Of a DNA stretch of 64,000 nucleotides, positions 1 to 7,916 are shown piece after piece; position 1 is the first letter of the stretch; every line of letters begins with the position of its first letter. A program made the translations under genes and the position numbers. Origin of the DNA: Pseudomonadota bacterium (lineage in GTDB: Bacteria; Pseudomonadota; Alphaproteobacteria; Sphingomonadales; Sphingomonadaceae); assembly GCA_023423655.1 (NCBI GenBank), contig JAFAFE010000003.1:1-64000 (forward strand), given 5' to 3'. Below the pieces are notes generated by a model. It saw nothing but the letters and a program-made list of their open reading frames with translations, searched no databases and was not told where the DNA came from.

Positions 1-293
1 TGCTCGGGGAGGGGGACCGTCCGGCGTAGCCGGATGGTGGAGGGGTAAAAGCGATTGCTTATGCAATCGCGCGCGCCGCTGGCGCGCATAACCCCTCCGT
101 CACGCGCTTCGCGCGCGCCACCTCCCCAAGACAAGCTTGGGGAGGAGCTTAGGTATGCGGCCCAAGACAAGCTTGGGGAGGAGCTTAGGTATGCGACCCA
201 AGACAAGCTCGGGGGGATCATAAGAAACCCCTCAAAACCAACCTCCCCCATACCCCCTACCCTTAATCGGATTTTTCGATTAAACCCTCCCCC
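1..293. repeat. Intergenic repeat cluster with 36-bp tandem repeat
   Basis: No gene is seen here. Positions 1-127 hold an imperfect inverted repeat of the GGGGAGG...CCTCCCC type that recurs near 14430-14552, 16032-16082 and 25319-25445. From 125 a 36-bp unit beginning CCCAAGACAAGCTTGGGG repeats at 161 and, partly and with one change, at 197. Each unit contains a small CCCAAG...CTTGGG dyad. The stretch can be read as an open frame, but the predicted peptide is only a translation of the repeat. Confidence 0.75.
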
Positions 294-1196
294 ATGCACC
301 CTTATCTCCCCACCCTGAAGCAGCTTCAATATCTGACCGCGCTTAAGGAACATGGCCATTTTGGCCGTGCGGCGGAGGCTTGTTTTGTGACGCAATCGAC
401 ATTGTCCGCCGGGATTCGCGAGTTGGAATCGCTGTTGGGGCTGATGCTGGTCGAGCGCACGCGACGGGTGGTGCGGTTCACGCCTTTGGGTGACCGTATT
501 GTCGAACAAGCCCATAAGGTGCTGCGTGAGGCCGAGCAGTTGGCCGACCTTGCGATGAGCGCGGCCAAGCCGCTCGCGGGCGAATTGCGCATGGCGGTGA
601 TCCCGACCATTGCGCCCTTTCTGTTGCCCGCCTTGCTGCCGCGCCTGCGCAAGGAGCGGCCCGAACTCAAATTATATCTGCGCGAAGAAACCAGCGCGGC
701 GGCGTGCGATTCGCTCCATCATGGCCGCGTCGATTGCGTGTTGCTCGCGCTGCCTTATGCGTGCGGCGACATTGACCAGGTGCCTTTGTTCGGGGACAAA
801 TTGCTCGTCGCTTACCCCGGCGATTATCCCTCGGTCATTCCCGACGCGATTACCGCCGATATGCTGGAGCCGTCCGAATTGCTGCTGCTCGAAGACGGCC
901 ATTGCCTCAAGGACCATGCGCTCGCCGCGTGCAACCGTCCCGAATTGCGCGCGGGCGCGACGATGATGGGCACATCGCTGCATACGCTGGTGCAGATGGT
1001 CGCGAACGGGTTGGGCGTTACCATGTTGCCGCAAATGGCGGTCGATTCCGGCATTCTGGGGGGCACCGGCATTATCGCCCGCCCGCTCCTGTCCGACCAT
1101 GACAGCCGCACTATCGCGCTCGTGTGGCGCAAAAACAGCCCGCGCGAGGAAGAATTTAAAATGCTCGCAGACATTATGAAGGCGGATCGCCCGTAA
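294..1196 (+). CDS. oxyR: LysR-family peroxide sensor OxyR
   Basis: Encodes a 300-residue LysR-type transcription factor. The winged HTH is at about residues 7-65 and a LysR substrate-binding domain follows. The motif LLEDGHCLKDHALAAC places Cys204 and Cys213 nine residues apart, the same spacing as the redox-active C199/C208 of E. coli OxyR. This supports a hydrogen-peroxide sensor that activates antioxidant genes through a disulfide switch, rather than a generic LysR protein. Its own target genes (katG, ahpC) are not adjacent, so its regulon is elsewhere. The start is the ATG at 294, just after the upstream repeats. It converges on pgsA; a GCGGGA...TCCCGC dyad in the 36-bp gap may end both transcripts. 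Confidence 0.9.
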   Translation: MHPYLPTLKQLQYLTALKEHGHFGRAAEACFVTQSTLSAGIRELESLLGLMLVERTRRVVRFTPLGDRIVEQAHKVLREAEQLADLAMSAAKPLAGELRMAVIPTIAPFLLPALLPRLRKERPELKLYLREETSAAACDSLHHGRVDCVLLALPYACGDIDQVPLFGDKLLVAYPGDYPSVIPDAITADMLEPSELLLLEDGHCLKDHALAACNRPELRAGATMMGTSLHTLVQMVANGLGVTMLPQMAVDSGILGGTGIIARPLLSDHDSRTIALVWRKNSPREEEFKMLADIMKADRP

Positions 1197-1232
1197 GCGG
1201 GAGCAGGAGCGGAAGCGGAGCGGCCTTCCCGC

Positions 1233-1817
1233 TCAATCCATATGCTTCAAACCGACGCGCAGATAATCCCAACCGGTGATGACCGTGAGGATCGCCGCTC
1301 CCCACAAGGTGACAATCCCGGTCTGCTTGATGAACGCATAATGCGGGAAAGCGCCCGCCAGAATGAGCGCGCCCAGCGCCACAATTTGCAGCGTGGTTTT
1401 CCATTTGGCGAGCTTTGACACCGGAATAGACACGGTTTCCTTCAAGCCCGCCAAAAATTCGCGCAGCCCCGACACCGCAATTTCGCGCAGCAAAATGACC
1501 AGCGCGGGGATGATGTGCAAGCCTTGGATAGAGGCGGGCTCGTGGCGCGTGCCGACCAGCATCAAAATGACCGCAGCGACCATGATCTTGTCCGCAATCG
1601 GATCAAGAAACACGCCAAGCCGCGACACCGTCCCCTTGGCGCGCGCCAGATAGCCGTCGAAATAATCGGTGATGCCCATCAGGCAATAGAGCGCAAAGCC
1701 TAAGCCGTAACCCAGTTCCCACCCCGGAAACCACAGCAGCGCCACCAGCAACGGCACTGCAAAGATACGCGACAGGGTCAATAGGTTGGGGAGCGTCAAC
1801 ATGGTGCTTCCAGCCAT
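1233..1817 (-). CDS. pgsA: CDP-diacylglycerol--glycerol-3-phosphate 3-phosphatidyltransferase
   Basis: Encodes a 194-residue integral membrane enzyme that makes phosphatidylglycerol phosphate from CDP-diacylglycerol and glycerol 3-phosphate, the committed step to phosphatidylglycerol and cardiolipin. The CDP-alcohol phosphotransferase signature D-x2-D-G-x2-A-R-x8-G-x3-D-x3-D is complete at residues 51-76 (D51, D54, G55, A58, R59, G68, D72, D76). Several hydrophobic segments surround it, and the length is normal for PgsA. The start could be Met1 or Met6 (MLTLPN). It is divergent from the LplT-like transporter 98 bp away, which also acts on phospholipids, so the pair may share a control region; that link is inference. 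Confidence 0.93.
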   Translation of the reverse strand: MAGSTMLTLPNLLTLSRIFAVPLLVALLWFPGWELGYGLGFALYCLMGITDYFDGYLARAKGTVSRLGVFLDPIADKIMVAAVILMLVGTRHEPASIQGLHIIPALVILLREIAVSGLREFLAGLKETVSIPVSKLAKWKTTLQIVALGALILAGAFPHYAFIKQTGIVTLWGAAILTVITGWDYLRVGLKHMD

Positions 1818-1915
1818 AGTGTGTCCTTGCGCATTAGAAAAGAATTTTGACCAAGCCTATCGAACCCGATAGACGCTAAAAACTGTAGCAATAAGGGGCT
1901 GATGCCAAATCGCTT

Positions 1916-3199
1916 ATGACACCAACGCTCAACCTGCTCGGCAAGCGCCGGTTTCTGCCGCTTTTTATTACCCAGTTCCTGAACGCTTTTAATGACAATG
2001 TGTTCAAAATGGCGATGGTCATGCTGGCGACCTACACCATTTATAAAGACCCCGAGCAGGACGCTTTTTTCAATGCGTTGGCGGGCGGGGTGTTCATCCT
2101 CCCCTTCTTCCTGTTTTCCGCGCTAGCTGGGCAATTGGCCGACAGTAGCGACAAGGCCCGTATCGCGCGGCTCGTAAAAACCGCCGAAATCTTCATCATG
2201 ATGGTCGGCGCGTTCGGCATTTATATCCACTCCATCCCGCTCATGCTCGCCGCTTTGTTCGCGATGGGCGTCCATTCCAGCTTTTTCGGGCCGATCAAAT
2301 ATGCGATTTTGCCGCAGCATTTGGGGAAAGATGAAGTGCTGGCCGGCACCGGCCTAGTTGAAGCGGGCACCTATATCGCGATTTTGGCCGGAACGATTTT
2401 GGGCGGCTTGCTGCCTTATCAGGATGCAGCGATTGCCGTGTTGGTCTTTGCCGTGCTGGGGCGGATTGCAGGGCAATTCATCCCCGCAGCGCCGCCCGAA
2501 CCCGACGCGCCGCCGCTCAAGATTGACTGGAACATCCTGCGCTCCTCATGGCAGCAAGTGTCCGCGACCATGCATATCCCGCGCCTGTTCCTCGCCATTT
2601 GTTCGATCAGTTTTTTCTGGGCGATTGGCGCGATGCTCGCCGCGCAATTCCCGCCCTTGGTCGAAAATGTGCTGGGGTCGGACAATACGGTCGCGACCAT
2701 GTTTACCGCGCTCTTTTCCATCGGCGTTGCCATCGGTTCGATCATCATTAACCTGTTGTTGAAAGGCAAAGTTTCGGCCCGTTTTTCTCCCATTGCTGTG
2801 ATCATCATGGGATTGTTCGTGCTGCACCTGTGGTGGATCGTAAGCGGCTGGGTGCCGACGCCCGGCAGCGGCGAAGAAGGCTTGCTGACATGGCGCGAAT
2901 TTCTCGCCATCGGGCGCGGTGATTGGGTGCTAATCGATCTTTTGGGCATTGCGGTGTTTGGCGGGATTTTCGTGGTGCCGCTCTATGCGTTCCTCACAAC
3001 GACCGTGTCCAAATCCGAAACCGCACGCACAGTCGCGGCCAATAATATCGTCAATTCCGGATTCATGGTGGTAGCAGCCGCCTTGCTTGCAGGGCTAACG
3101 AAACTGGGCTTTTCGGTGGAAAATACGCTGCTTTCGGTCGCCTGTGCCTGTGTCATTGCCGCCGCGCTTGCGTGGAAATTGCATAAGGCGTGTGATTGA
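1916..3199 (+). CDS. MFS transporter, LplT-like (lysophospholipid flippase family)
   Basis: Encodes a 427-residue polytopic inner-membrane protein with about 12 hydrophobic segments. The N-terminus QFLNAFNDNVFKMA is characteristic of the LplT subfamily of the major facilitator superfamily, known in E. coli to flip lysophospholipids inward for re-acylation by Aas. The motif FGPIKYAILP at about residues 124-133 is also typical. No acyltransferase domain is fused to it and no aas gene lies beside it, so the substrate is inferred from family only. The neighbouring divergent pgsA fits a membrane-lipid role. Confidence 0.8.
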   Translation: MTPTLNLLGKRRFLPLFITQFLNAFNDNVFKMAMVMLATYTIYKDPEQDAFFNALAGGVFILPFFLFSALAGQLADSSDKARIARLVKTAEIFIMMVGAFGIYIHSIPLMLAALFAMGVHSSFFGPIKYAILPQHLGKDEVLAGTGLVEAGTYIAILAGTILGGLLPYQDAAIAVLVFAVLGRIAGQFIPAAPPEPDAPPLKIDWNILRSSWQQVSATMHIPRLFLAICSISFFWAIGAMLAAQFPPLVENVLGSDNTVATMFTALFSIGVAIGSIIINLLLKGKVSARFSPIAVIIMGLFVLHLWWIVSGWVPTPGSGEEGLLTWREFLAIGRGDWVLIDLLGIAVFGGIFVVPLYAFLTTTVSKSETARTVAANNIVNSGFMVVAAALLAGLTKLGFSVENTLLSVACACVIAAALAWKLHKACD

Positions 3200-3277
3200 C
3201 GGCGCATCGGTTGGTCAGGAACCAACCCCTTCTTTCCCTGTTCTTTTAGCGTAAGGGGGCGACAAGAAGAGGAGGCG

Positions 3278-3514
3278 ATGATGCCTGTATGCGCCCAATG
3301 CGGCAATGCCTATGACAAAGCGTTCCAACTCACCAATGCGGACGGCAGTTTCTGGTTCGACAGTTTCGAATGTGCAATCGAAGCCGTCGCCCCGCGCTGC
3401 GCCCATTGCCAATGCCGCATCATCGGTCATGGCATGGAAGCGGACGGCCGCTTTTTCTGCTGCGACCATTGTGCCGAGCATATGGGGGTCGAGGGGCTGA
3501 ACGACAGGGTTTGA
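3278..3514 (+). CDS. Small Cys-rich metal-binding protein
   Basis: Encodes a 78-residue protein with paired cysteines: CAQC at residues 5-8, a lone Cys at about 32, CAHCQC at about 41-46, and CCDHC near residues 61-65. The arrangement resembles small zinc-ribbon or prokaryotic metallothionein-like proteins of unknown function found in Proteobacteria and Actinobacteria. A strong ribosome-binding site (AGAGGAGG, 3268-3275) precedes ATG 3278; ATG 3281 is the next codon, and either could be used. Its role may be metal storage or a small zinc protein, but the sequence does not say which metal. Confidence 0.7.
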   Translation: MMPVCAQCGNAYDKAFQLTNADGSFWFDSFECAIEAVAPRCAHCQCRIIGHGMEADGRFFCCDHCAEHMGVEGLNDRV

Positions 3515-3728
3515 GAGGGTGGCGTTCACGCCATTTCCGTTACCGCCATTTCCCTCCTCCGTTCGCCCTGAGTAGCCTCCTTAAGGAGGCGTATCGAAGG
3601 GCCTATGCTTGCCGAAATGTCCTTCGATACGGCGTCATTGCGGGCACCACTCAGCACGAACGGATATGGTGGGGCTTTTGATTGCCCTTCCCCTTCCCCG
3701 CAACCCTGCCCGCTGCTAACAGGCGGCA
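3515..3728. repeat. Intergenic inverted-repeat element (TTCGATAC family)
   Basis: This gap holds an imperfect inverted repeat: CGTTCGCCCTGAGTAGCC... with GTATCGAAGG near 3589-3601, against CCTTCGATACGG... and CTCAGCACGAACGG near 3619-3663. A related element lies at 7838-7915 before miaA. It looks like a dispersed REP-type repeat and no coding potential is seen. Confidence 0.65.
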
Positions 3729-4748
3729 ATGACCCAGTCTTTCCGTTTCGATAATTTCGATATTGACCATTTTCTTAAGCATTATTGGCAGAAAAAGCCT
3801 TTGCTTATCCGCAATCCGTGGGCGGCTTGGCATAATCCGCTGGAGCCGGACGAGCTGGCGGGCTTGGCGGTGGAACCTGACATTGAATCGCGCCTGATCG
3901 AACAGGGCAGCCCCACCCCTTCCCCGCGCTGGACGGTGGAAAATGGCCCTGTTCAGGAAACCCGTTTTTCCGAACTCGGTAAGCATCCTTGGACGCTACT
4001 TGTCCAAGCCGTTGACCATTATGTGCCGGACGTGGCCGCGCTGATCGCACCGTTCCGCTTCCTTCCCGATTGGCGCATCGACGATGTGATGGTGAGCTAT
4101 GCGAGCGATGGCGGCGGCGTGGGTGCGCATTTTGACCAATATGATGTGTTTCTCATCCAGGGACTGGGTAAAAGGCGCTGGCAGGTCGGACCCAAATGTT
4201 CCGACCAAAGCCCGCTCATCCCGCATGACAGCCTGCGTCTCTTGGCCGCATTTGAAGCGACCGACGAATGGGTACTGGAGCCCGGCGATATGCTCTATAT
4301 TCCGCCCGGTTTCGCGCATAATGGCGTTGCAGTCGGCGATGATTGCATGACCTATTCGGTGGGTTTCCGTGCGCCGTCTCGGGCCGAACTGATCGGCTAT
4401 TTTGTCGACGATATTCTCGACACGCTGGACGAGGATGACCGCTATACCGACCCCGATTTGCGCGCGGCCAGCCACCCTGCCGAAATCGCGCCTGAAGCGA
4501 TTGACCGGCTCCACGCGTTGATATTGGACAAGGTCGGCGACCGCGCCGCCTTCACCCGCTGGCTCGGAAAATATCTGACCGAACCCAAATATCCCGACAG
4601 GGAGCCGGAACAGGTCGATGTGGAGGCGTTACGTGCGGCGATTGCGGACGGCACGCCACTCCCCAAAGAGGCAAGCAACCGCGTGAGTTTTGTGCGGGGG
4701 GAGGATGGAAAAGTGACGTTGTTTGTCGATGGGGGCATTGTGGAATAG
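3729..4748 (+). CDS. roxA: Ribosomal protein uL16 arginine hydroxylase (RoxA/YcfD family)
   Basis: Encodes a 339-residue JmjC/cupin-fold 2-oxoglutarate- and Fe(II)-dependent oxygenase. The iron triad is visible: H134-x-D136 in GAHFDQYDVFL, and H197 in IPPGFAHNG. The N-terminal sequence HFLKHYWQKKPLLIRN and the YDVFLIQGLGKRRWQVG stretch match the YcfD (RoxA) family, which hydroxylates an arginine of ribosomal protein uL16. The C-terminal third (about residues 225-339) fits the family's dimerisation and winged-helix region. It stands alone, without close operon partners. An alternative is another cupin hydroxylase of the same family with a different protein target. Confidence 0.87.
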   Translation: MTQSFRFDNFDIDHFLKHYWQKKPLLIRNPWAAWHNPLEPDELAGLAVEPDIESRLIEQGSPTPSPRWTVENGPVQETRFSELGKHPWTLLVQAVDHYVPDVAALIAPFRFLPDWRIDDVMVSYASDGGGVGAHFDQYDVFLIQGLGKRRWQVGPKCSDQSPLIPHDSLRLLAAFEATDEWVLEPGDMLYIPPGFAHNGVAVGDDCMTYSVGFRAPSRAELIGYFVDDILDTLDEDDRYTDPDLRAASHPAEIAPEAIDRLHALILDKVGDRAAFTRWLGKYLTEPKYPDREPEQVDVEALRAAIADGTPLPKEASNRVSFVRGEDGKVTLFVDGGIVE

Positions 4749-5137
4749 CCCACCAATTAACATTGCTAGACCCCTAGTCGAAATATCAGACCAAAAGTGC
4801 TCGGAGTGAGTCTGTTATTTACAGACCGATTGCCGTGTATCTCCAAGGATCTATAGCTCCTTCACAACACTCAGCGCCGTTGCCCTCATACCAAAAAGGT
4901 CGCACGCCACTCCGAGCGCTTCCTCATTGCCATTCATATCGAAACGCGTCAATTATTTTTTTGTTCGGTTTATGGTTTTGCGTATTTTATCAAAAAATTT
5001 TGTCTGGAGCTTATGGAGATATGAATATATGTATGAAACGTATATATTCATATGTATATATTGATATGTATGTTTTGATATGTATATATAGTAGGACAGT
5101 TTGTCCTTATGAAAATGGCATTAGGAGTGATGTGAAC
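4749..5137. other. AT-rich intergenic region with TATGTAT repeats and inverted repeats
   Basis: This 389-bp gap is unusually AT-rich for the window. An exact 10-bp inverted repeat (GCTCGGAGTG at 4799-4808, CACTCCGAGC at 4908-4917) flanks its first part. Nearer the downstream gene, ATGAATATA (5021-5029) pairs with TATATTCAT (5043-5051), and TGATATGTAT repeats directly at 5062-5071 and 5077-5086. These sit just upstream of the HTH gene's ribosome-binding site, where an autoregulatory operator or iteron-like sites could lie. The function is inferred. Confidence 0.5.
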
Positions 5138-5566
5138 ATGGTAGAAATGACATCAAAGTGGGGAGCGAAAGTTGCAGGAAGAGGCTTTGCTCAGATACCC
5201 AATTACCTGCTCTTAATTAATCAATTTTTAGATGACGACCAAAGGCTGAGTCCCACGGAGCTACTGATTTTATTGCAGTTGGTGGGCGCTTGGTGGAAAA
5301 AGGACGAATTACCATTTCCAGCTCTCAAAACATTGGCAACACGTACCGGCGTTTCAGATAGGCAAGCGCAGAGAGCCGTCACTCAGTTGGAGCGAATTCA
5401 GCTAATAAAGAGGGTGAAACGTAAGCAAGGTAACATGATAGCATCAAACGCATACGATCTCTCTCCCCTTGTTTTATTTCTAGAAGAGATCGCCAAAGCG
5501 TTTCCGAATGAATTTCCTAGAAAAATTAAAGACGCTGATAAATTAACATTCCCTGCATCACAATAA
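5138..5566 (+). CDS. HTH-domain protein, possible replication-initiator-like or regulator
   Basis: Encodes a 142-residue protein if ATG 5138 is used. That codon follows a good ribosome-binding site (AGGAG, 5123-5127); the frame stays open upstream but only through AT-rich repeat sequence. A winged-helix HTH is seen at about residues 35-100 (LSPTELLILLQLVGAWW, then ATRTGVSDRQAQRAVTQLE), of the type found in plasmid or phage replication and regulatory proteins. Codon use and base composition are clearly more AT-rich than neighbouring genes, suggesting recent transfer. No partner gene is adjacent. Whether it acts at the repeats upstream is unknown. Confidence 0.6.
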   Translation: MVEMTSKWGAKVAGRGFAQIPNYLLLINQFLDDDQRLSPTELLILLQLVGAWWKKDELPFPALKTLATRTGVSDRQAQRAVTQLERIQLIKRVKRKQGNMIASNAYDLSPLVLFLEEIAKAFPNEFPRKIKDADKLTFPASQ

Positions 5567-5607
5567 ATTTACTACATTAAATTGAATATTCACATTGGTT
5601 CCTTTTA

Positions 5608-6174
5608 TTATATTTCTTCGGAGCGCCATTCGCCTGGCGCTAATCCTTCCGCTGTCCAATGACCAATCTGCCAGCGCACCAGCCTTAAGGTGGGGAAGCC
5701 CACTGCCGCCGTCATGCGCCGCACTTGCCGGTTGCGCCCTTCGCTTATGGTGAGGGAGAGCCAGCTATCGGGCACGGTTTTGCGGTAGCGCACCGGCGGG
5801 TCGCGGTCCCATAAAAACGGGGGCGTTATAGCTTCAGCGCGCGCGGGGCGGGTCGGGCCGTCTTTCAAAATCACCCCGCGCCGCAACTGCGCAAGCGCCG
5901 CCTCATCCACTTGGCCTTCGACCTGCACCAGATAGGTTTTGGCAAGCTTATGTTTGGGATCGGCTATGCGCGCCTGCAAGCGCCCGTCATCGGTGAGTAA
6001 CATCAGCCCCTCGCTATCAAGGTCCAGCCGCCCCGCCGGATAGACGCCCGGCACCGCGATATAATCCGACAAGGTTTGCCGCGCGCTACCCGCATTACCA
6101 TTGGCCGCATTACCCTTATCGGTAAACTGGCTCAGCACATTGAACGGTTTGTTGAACAGAATGAGGCGGGACAT
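5608..6174 (-). CDS. rluE: 23S rRNA pseudouridine synthase (RluE/RsuA family)
   Basis: Encodes a 188-residue RsuA/RluE-type pseudouridine synthase. The catalytic motif GRLDLDSEGLMLLT contains the catalytic Asp51, and the second family motif GRNRQVRRM is at about 146-154. It lacks an N-terminal S4 domain, as RluE does; RluE modifies a uridine in domain V of 23S rRNA. A short low-complexity insertion (GNAANGNAGSA, residues 21-31) lies before the catalytic loop. Assignment to RluE rather than RluF or RsuA rests on the missing S4 domain and short length. Confidence 0.85.
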   Translation of the reverse strand: MSRLILFNKPFNVLSQFTDKGNAANGNAGSARQTLSDYIAVPGVYPAGRLDLDSEGLMLLTDDGRLQARIADPKHKLAKTYLVQVEGQVDEAALAQLRRGVILKDGPTRPARAEAITPPFLWDRDPPVRYRKTVPDSWLSLTISEGRNRQVRRMTAAVGFPTLRLVRWQIGHWTAEGLAPGEWRSEEI

Positions 6175-6199
6175 ACAATGAAACCGGAAAGCCCGCGCT

Positions 6200-6586
6200 C
6201 TACCAGATACGCCGTACGCCGAAACCGTCGAACATCGCCTCGTTCGACAGGAGCGGCATATCCTCGACCCGCGCCTGCGCTATCAGGAGCCGGTCAAACG
6301 GATCCTTATGCACAATCGGCATCGAACCTGCGAGGACGGCATGGTCGAGGGTAATCGGCAGCGTTGCGAACCCTTCAATAGCGACTTCGCCAGAAAAATT
6401 GGTTGCCAGACGTTCGGCATCGGGAAGCTTGCCAATCCGGTATTTGGTCGTGATTTCCATCGCCGAAACCGCGCTGACGGTAATGATATTTTCTCGGTCT
6501 TCCAATGCCGCCAACGCCTGTTTGCCAAGGCGGGACAGATCAAAAAACCACCACAGGAGCGCATGGGTGTCGAGCAATATTCTCAA
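6200..6586 (-). CDS. PIN-domain toxin, VapC-type ribonuclease
   Basis: Encodes a 128-residue PIN-domain protein. Acidic residues typical of the active site are D6 (LLDTHALLWW), E44 (AMEITTK) and D95/D98 in HKDPFDRLLIAQA, the hallmark of PIN toxins that cleave RNA. The start overlaps the stop of the upstream antitoxin by 4 bp, so translation is probably coupled. Partner type (Phd-like antitoxin with a PIN toxin) is common in bacterial chromosomes and mobile DNA. The likely RNA target cannot be read from sequence. Confidence 0.88.
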   Translation of the reverse strand: MRILLDTHALLWWFFDLSRLGKQALAALEDRENIITVSAVSAMEITTKYRIGKLPDAERLATNFSGEVAIEGFATLPITLDHAVLAGSMPIVHKDPFDRLLIAQARVEDMPLLSNEAMFDGFGVRRIW

Positions 6587-6837
6587 TCGCCTTCACCATT
6601 CCATAACGCAAGTTCATCGTCCGGCAACGGCTCGAAAAAGCGGTCATCTATACTGATAAGCCCTTTGAGGCGTCCGCCCTTACGCTTGGTTTGGGAAGTG
6701 GGCTTCACCGGTTCCACCGGCACCATTTTGACCGCCGGTTCCTTGCCGCGCGCGATAATAACCTCCTCGCCTGCCAACACTTTGGCGATGAGTTTGGACA
6801 GATGCGTCTTGGCCTCATGGACGGTGAATGTGGTCAT
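6583..6837 (-). CDS. Phd/YefM-family antitoxin
   Basis: Encodes an 84-residue antitoxin. The N-terminal half (TTFTVHEAKTHLSKLIAKV, then GEEVIIARGKEPAVKMVP) is the Phd/YefM DNA-binding fold. The acidic C-terminal tail (residues about 55-84) is the part expected to wrap the toxin. It is the first gene of the pair and overlaps the toxin by 4 bp (6583-6586). The 26-bp palindrome directly upstream (6844-6869) is its probable autoregulatory operator. Confidence 0.87.
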   Translation of the reverse strand: MTTFTVHEAKTHLSKLIAKVLAGEEVIIARGKEPAVKMVPVEPVKPTSQTKRKGGRLKGLISIDDRFFEPLPDDELALWNGEGD

Positions 6838-6843
6838 GGCGCC

Positions 6844-6869
6844 AACTTAGCTAATCACTTAGCTAAGTT
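6844..6869. promoter_or_regulatory. Perfect palindrome, probable toxin-antitoxin operator
   Basis: AACTTAGCTAA (6844-6854) and TTAGCTAAGTT (6859-6869) form a perfect 11-bp inverted repeat with a 4-base spacer, 7 to 32 bases upstream of the antitoxin start. Phd-type antitoxins usually repress their own promoter through such palindromes. It also lies just beyond the serB stop, but has no T-run, so a terminator is less likely. No good ribosome-binding site separates it from the ATG, so the transcript may be nearly leaderless. Confidence 0.75.
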
Positions 6870-6879
6870 CAACAGCTTC

Positions 6880-7764
6880 TTAGTCCGTCACCCATTGGCC
6901 GCGCGGGATGCCTTGGGCATAGAGCAAAGCGGTCAAATCACCTGTATTGATCGCCACATCGGCGGCGGCGCGCGCTTTCGGTTTGGCGTGATAGGCATAG
7001 CCGGTGCCGGAGGCTTCGATCATCGGAATGTCGTTTGCGCCGTCGCCCACGGCAAGGCTGGCTTCGCGGGGGAGGCCCAGCCGTACGAGCGCCTCTTCCA
7101 AGGTGCGATATTTATAATGGCTGTCGACAATCGGATGCTCGACCGCGCCGGTGAGCGCGCCGTCGGCGATGCCGAGCCGGTTGGCAAAGCCGTAGTCAAA
7201 GCCGATTTGCGCGGCCACAGGATCGACAAAATGGGTGAAGCCGCCGGACACCAGCACCGCTTCCGCCCCCCAGCCTTTCATCGTCCGGATGAGCGTTTTT
7301 GCGCCCGGCATCAACGTCACGCGCTCGGCAAGGCAGGCGGCGATGACATCTTCGGACAGGCCTTTCAACAGCGCGACCCGCGCCTCCAACGCTTCGGCAA
7401 AATCGAGTTCGCCCTGCATCGCGCGTTCGGTAATTTCGGCGATTTGCGGCTTCAACCCTGCATAGTCGGCAAGTTCGTCGATGCACTCCACCTCGATCAT
7501 GGTCGAATCCATGTCGGCAACGAGCAGCATTTTCTTGCGCGTTGCGGCGGCTTGCACGGCGATGTCGAGCCCGTCCTGTCCGTCTTTCAACAGCGCGCGC
7601 GCTTCATCGAAATTGGCCGCGAACGGAATATCGAGCGCATAGCCTTCATCAATCCACCGTGCTTCGCCGGGGGCGCAGCGCATTTCGTGCAGCCGGTCCG
7701 CCACCGCGAAGAAAGCGGAGGTTGAGGCTTGGTGACTTGCTGCTATCACAGTGGCGATGAACAT
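6880..7764 (-). CDS. serB: Phosphoserine phosphatase
   Basis: Encodes a 294-residue HAD-superfamily enzyme catalysing the last step of serine synthesis, phosphoserine to serine. The nucleophile motif is DMDSTMI with D84 (nucleophile) and D86 (acid/base). Motif II Ser is in VLVSGGF, motif III Lys in SHYKY, and motif IV is GDGANDIPMI. The N-terminal 75 residues form the regulatory ACT-like region typical of SerB. It is divergent from miaA, with a repeat element in the gap, and is followed on the same strand by the toxin-antitoxin pair. Confidence 0.95.
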   Translation of the reverse strand: MFIATVIAASHQASTSAFFAVADRLHEMRCAPGEARWIDEGYALDIPFAANFDEARALLKDGQDGLDIAVQAAATRKKMLLVADMDSTMIEVECIDELADYAGLKPQIAEITERAMQGELDFAEALEARVALLKGLSEDVIAACLAERVTLMPGAKTLIRTMKGWGAEAVLVSGGFTHFVDPVAAQIGFDYGFANRLGIADGALTGAVEHPIVDSHYKYRTLEEALVRLGLPREASLAVGDGANDIPMIEASGTGYAYHAKPKARAAADVAINTGDLTALLYAQGIPRGQWVTD

Positions 7765-7916
7765 GGATATTGCTCTTTCTTATGATCCTTCGTGCGACCG
7801 GTTTGTTAATCCGTTCGCGCTGCATGCCGGAACGCGCGAGCGGCCCGGTGTATCGAAGCCCCCCGCATCGCACGCGCCCTTCGATACGCCCTGCGGGCTA
7901 CTCAGGACGAACGGAC
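7765..7916. repeat. Dispersed repeat between serB and miaA
   Basis: GTATCGAAGCCCC near 7851 and CTTCGATACGCCCTGCGGGC near 7879 form an inverted-repeat element of the family also seen at 3555-3663. It runs in frame into miaA, producing a false N-terminal extension of about 49 codons (PERASGPVYRSPP...) before the true start. Confidence 0.6.

Noticed and set aside
125..215. Possible CRISPR array near the window start
   Set aside because: 36-bp units are directly tandem without spacers and only 2.5 copies exist.
55..318. Plus-strand ORF reading QDKLGEELRYA repeats
   Set aside because: The peptide is the translation of the 36-bp tandem repeat and overlaps the oxyR start.
6691..7725. Long plus-strand open frame opposite serB
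   Set aside because: It is antisense to the well-supported serB gene, with the His/Gly/Arg-rich composition of a GC-rich shadow frame and no recognisable domain.
7770..7916. Upstream extension of miaA
   Set aside because: The extra 49 codons are a dispersed intergenic repeat; other MiaA proteins start close to the P-loop.
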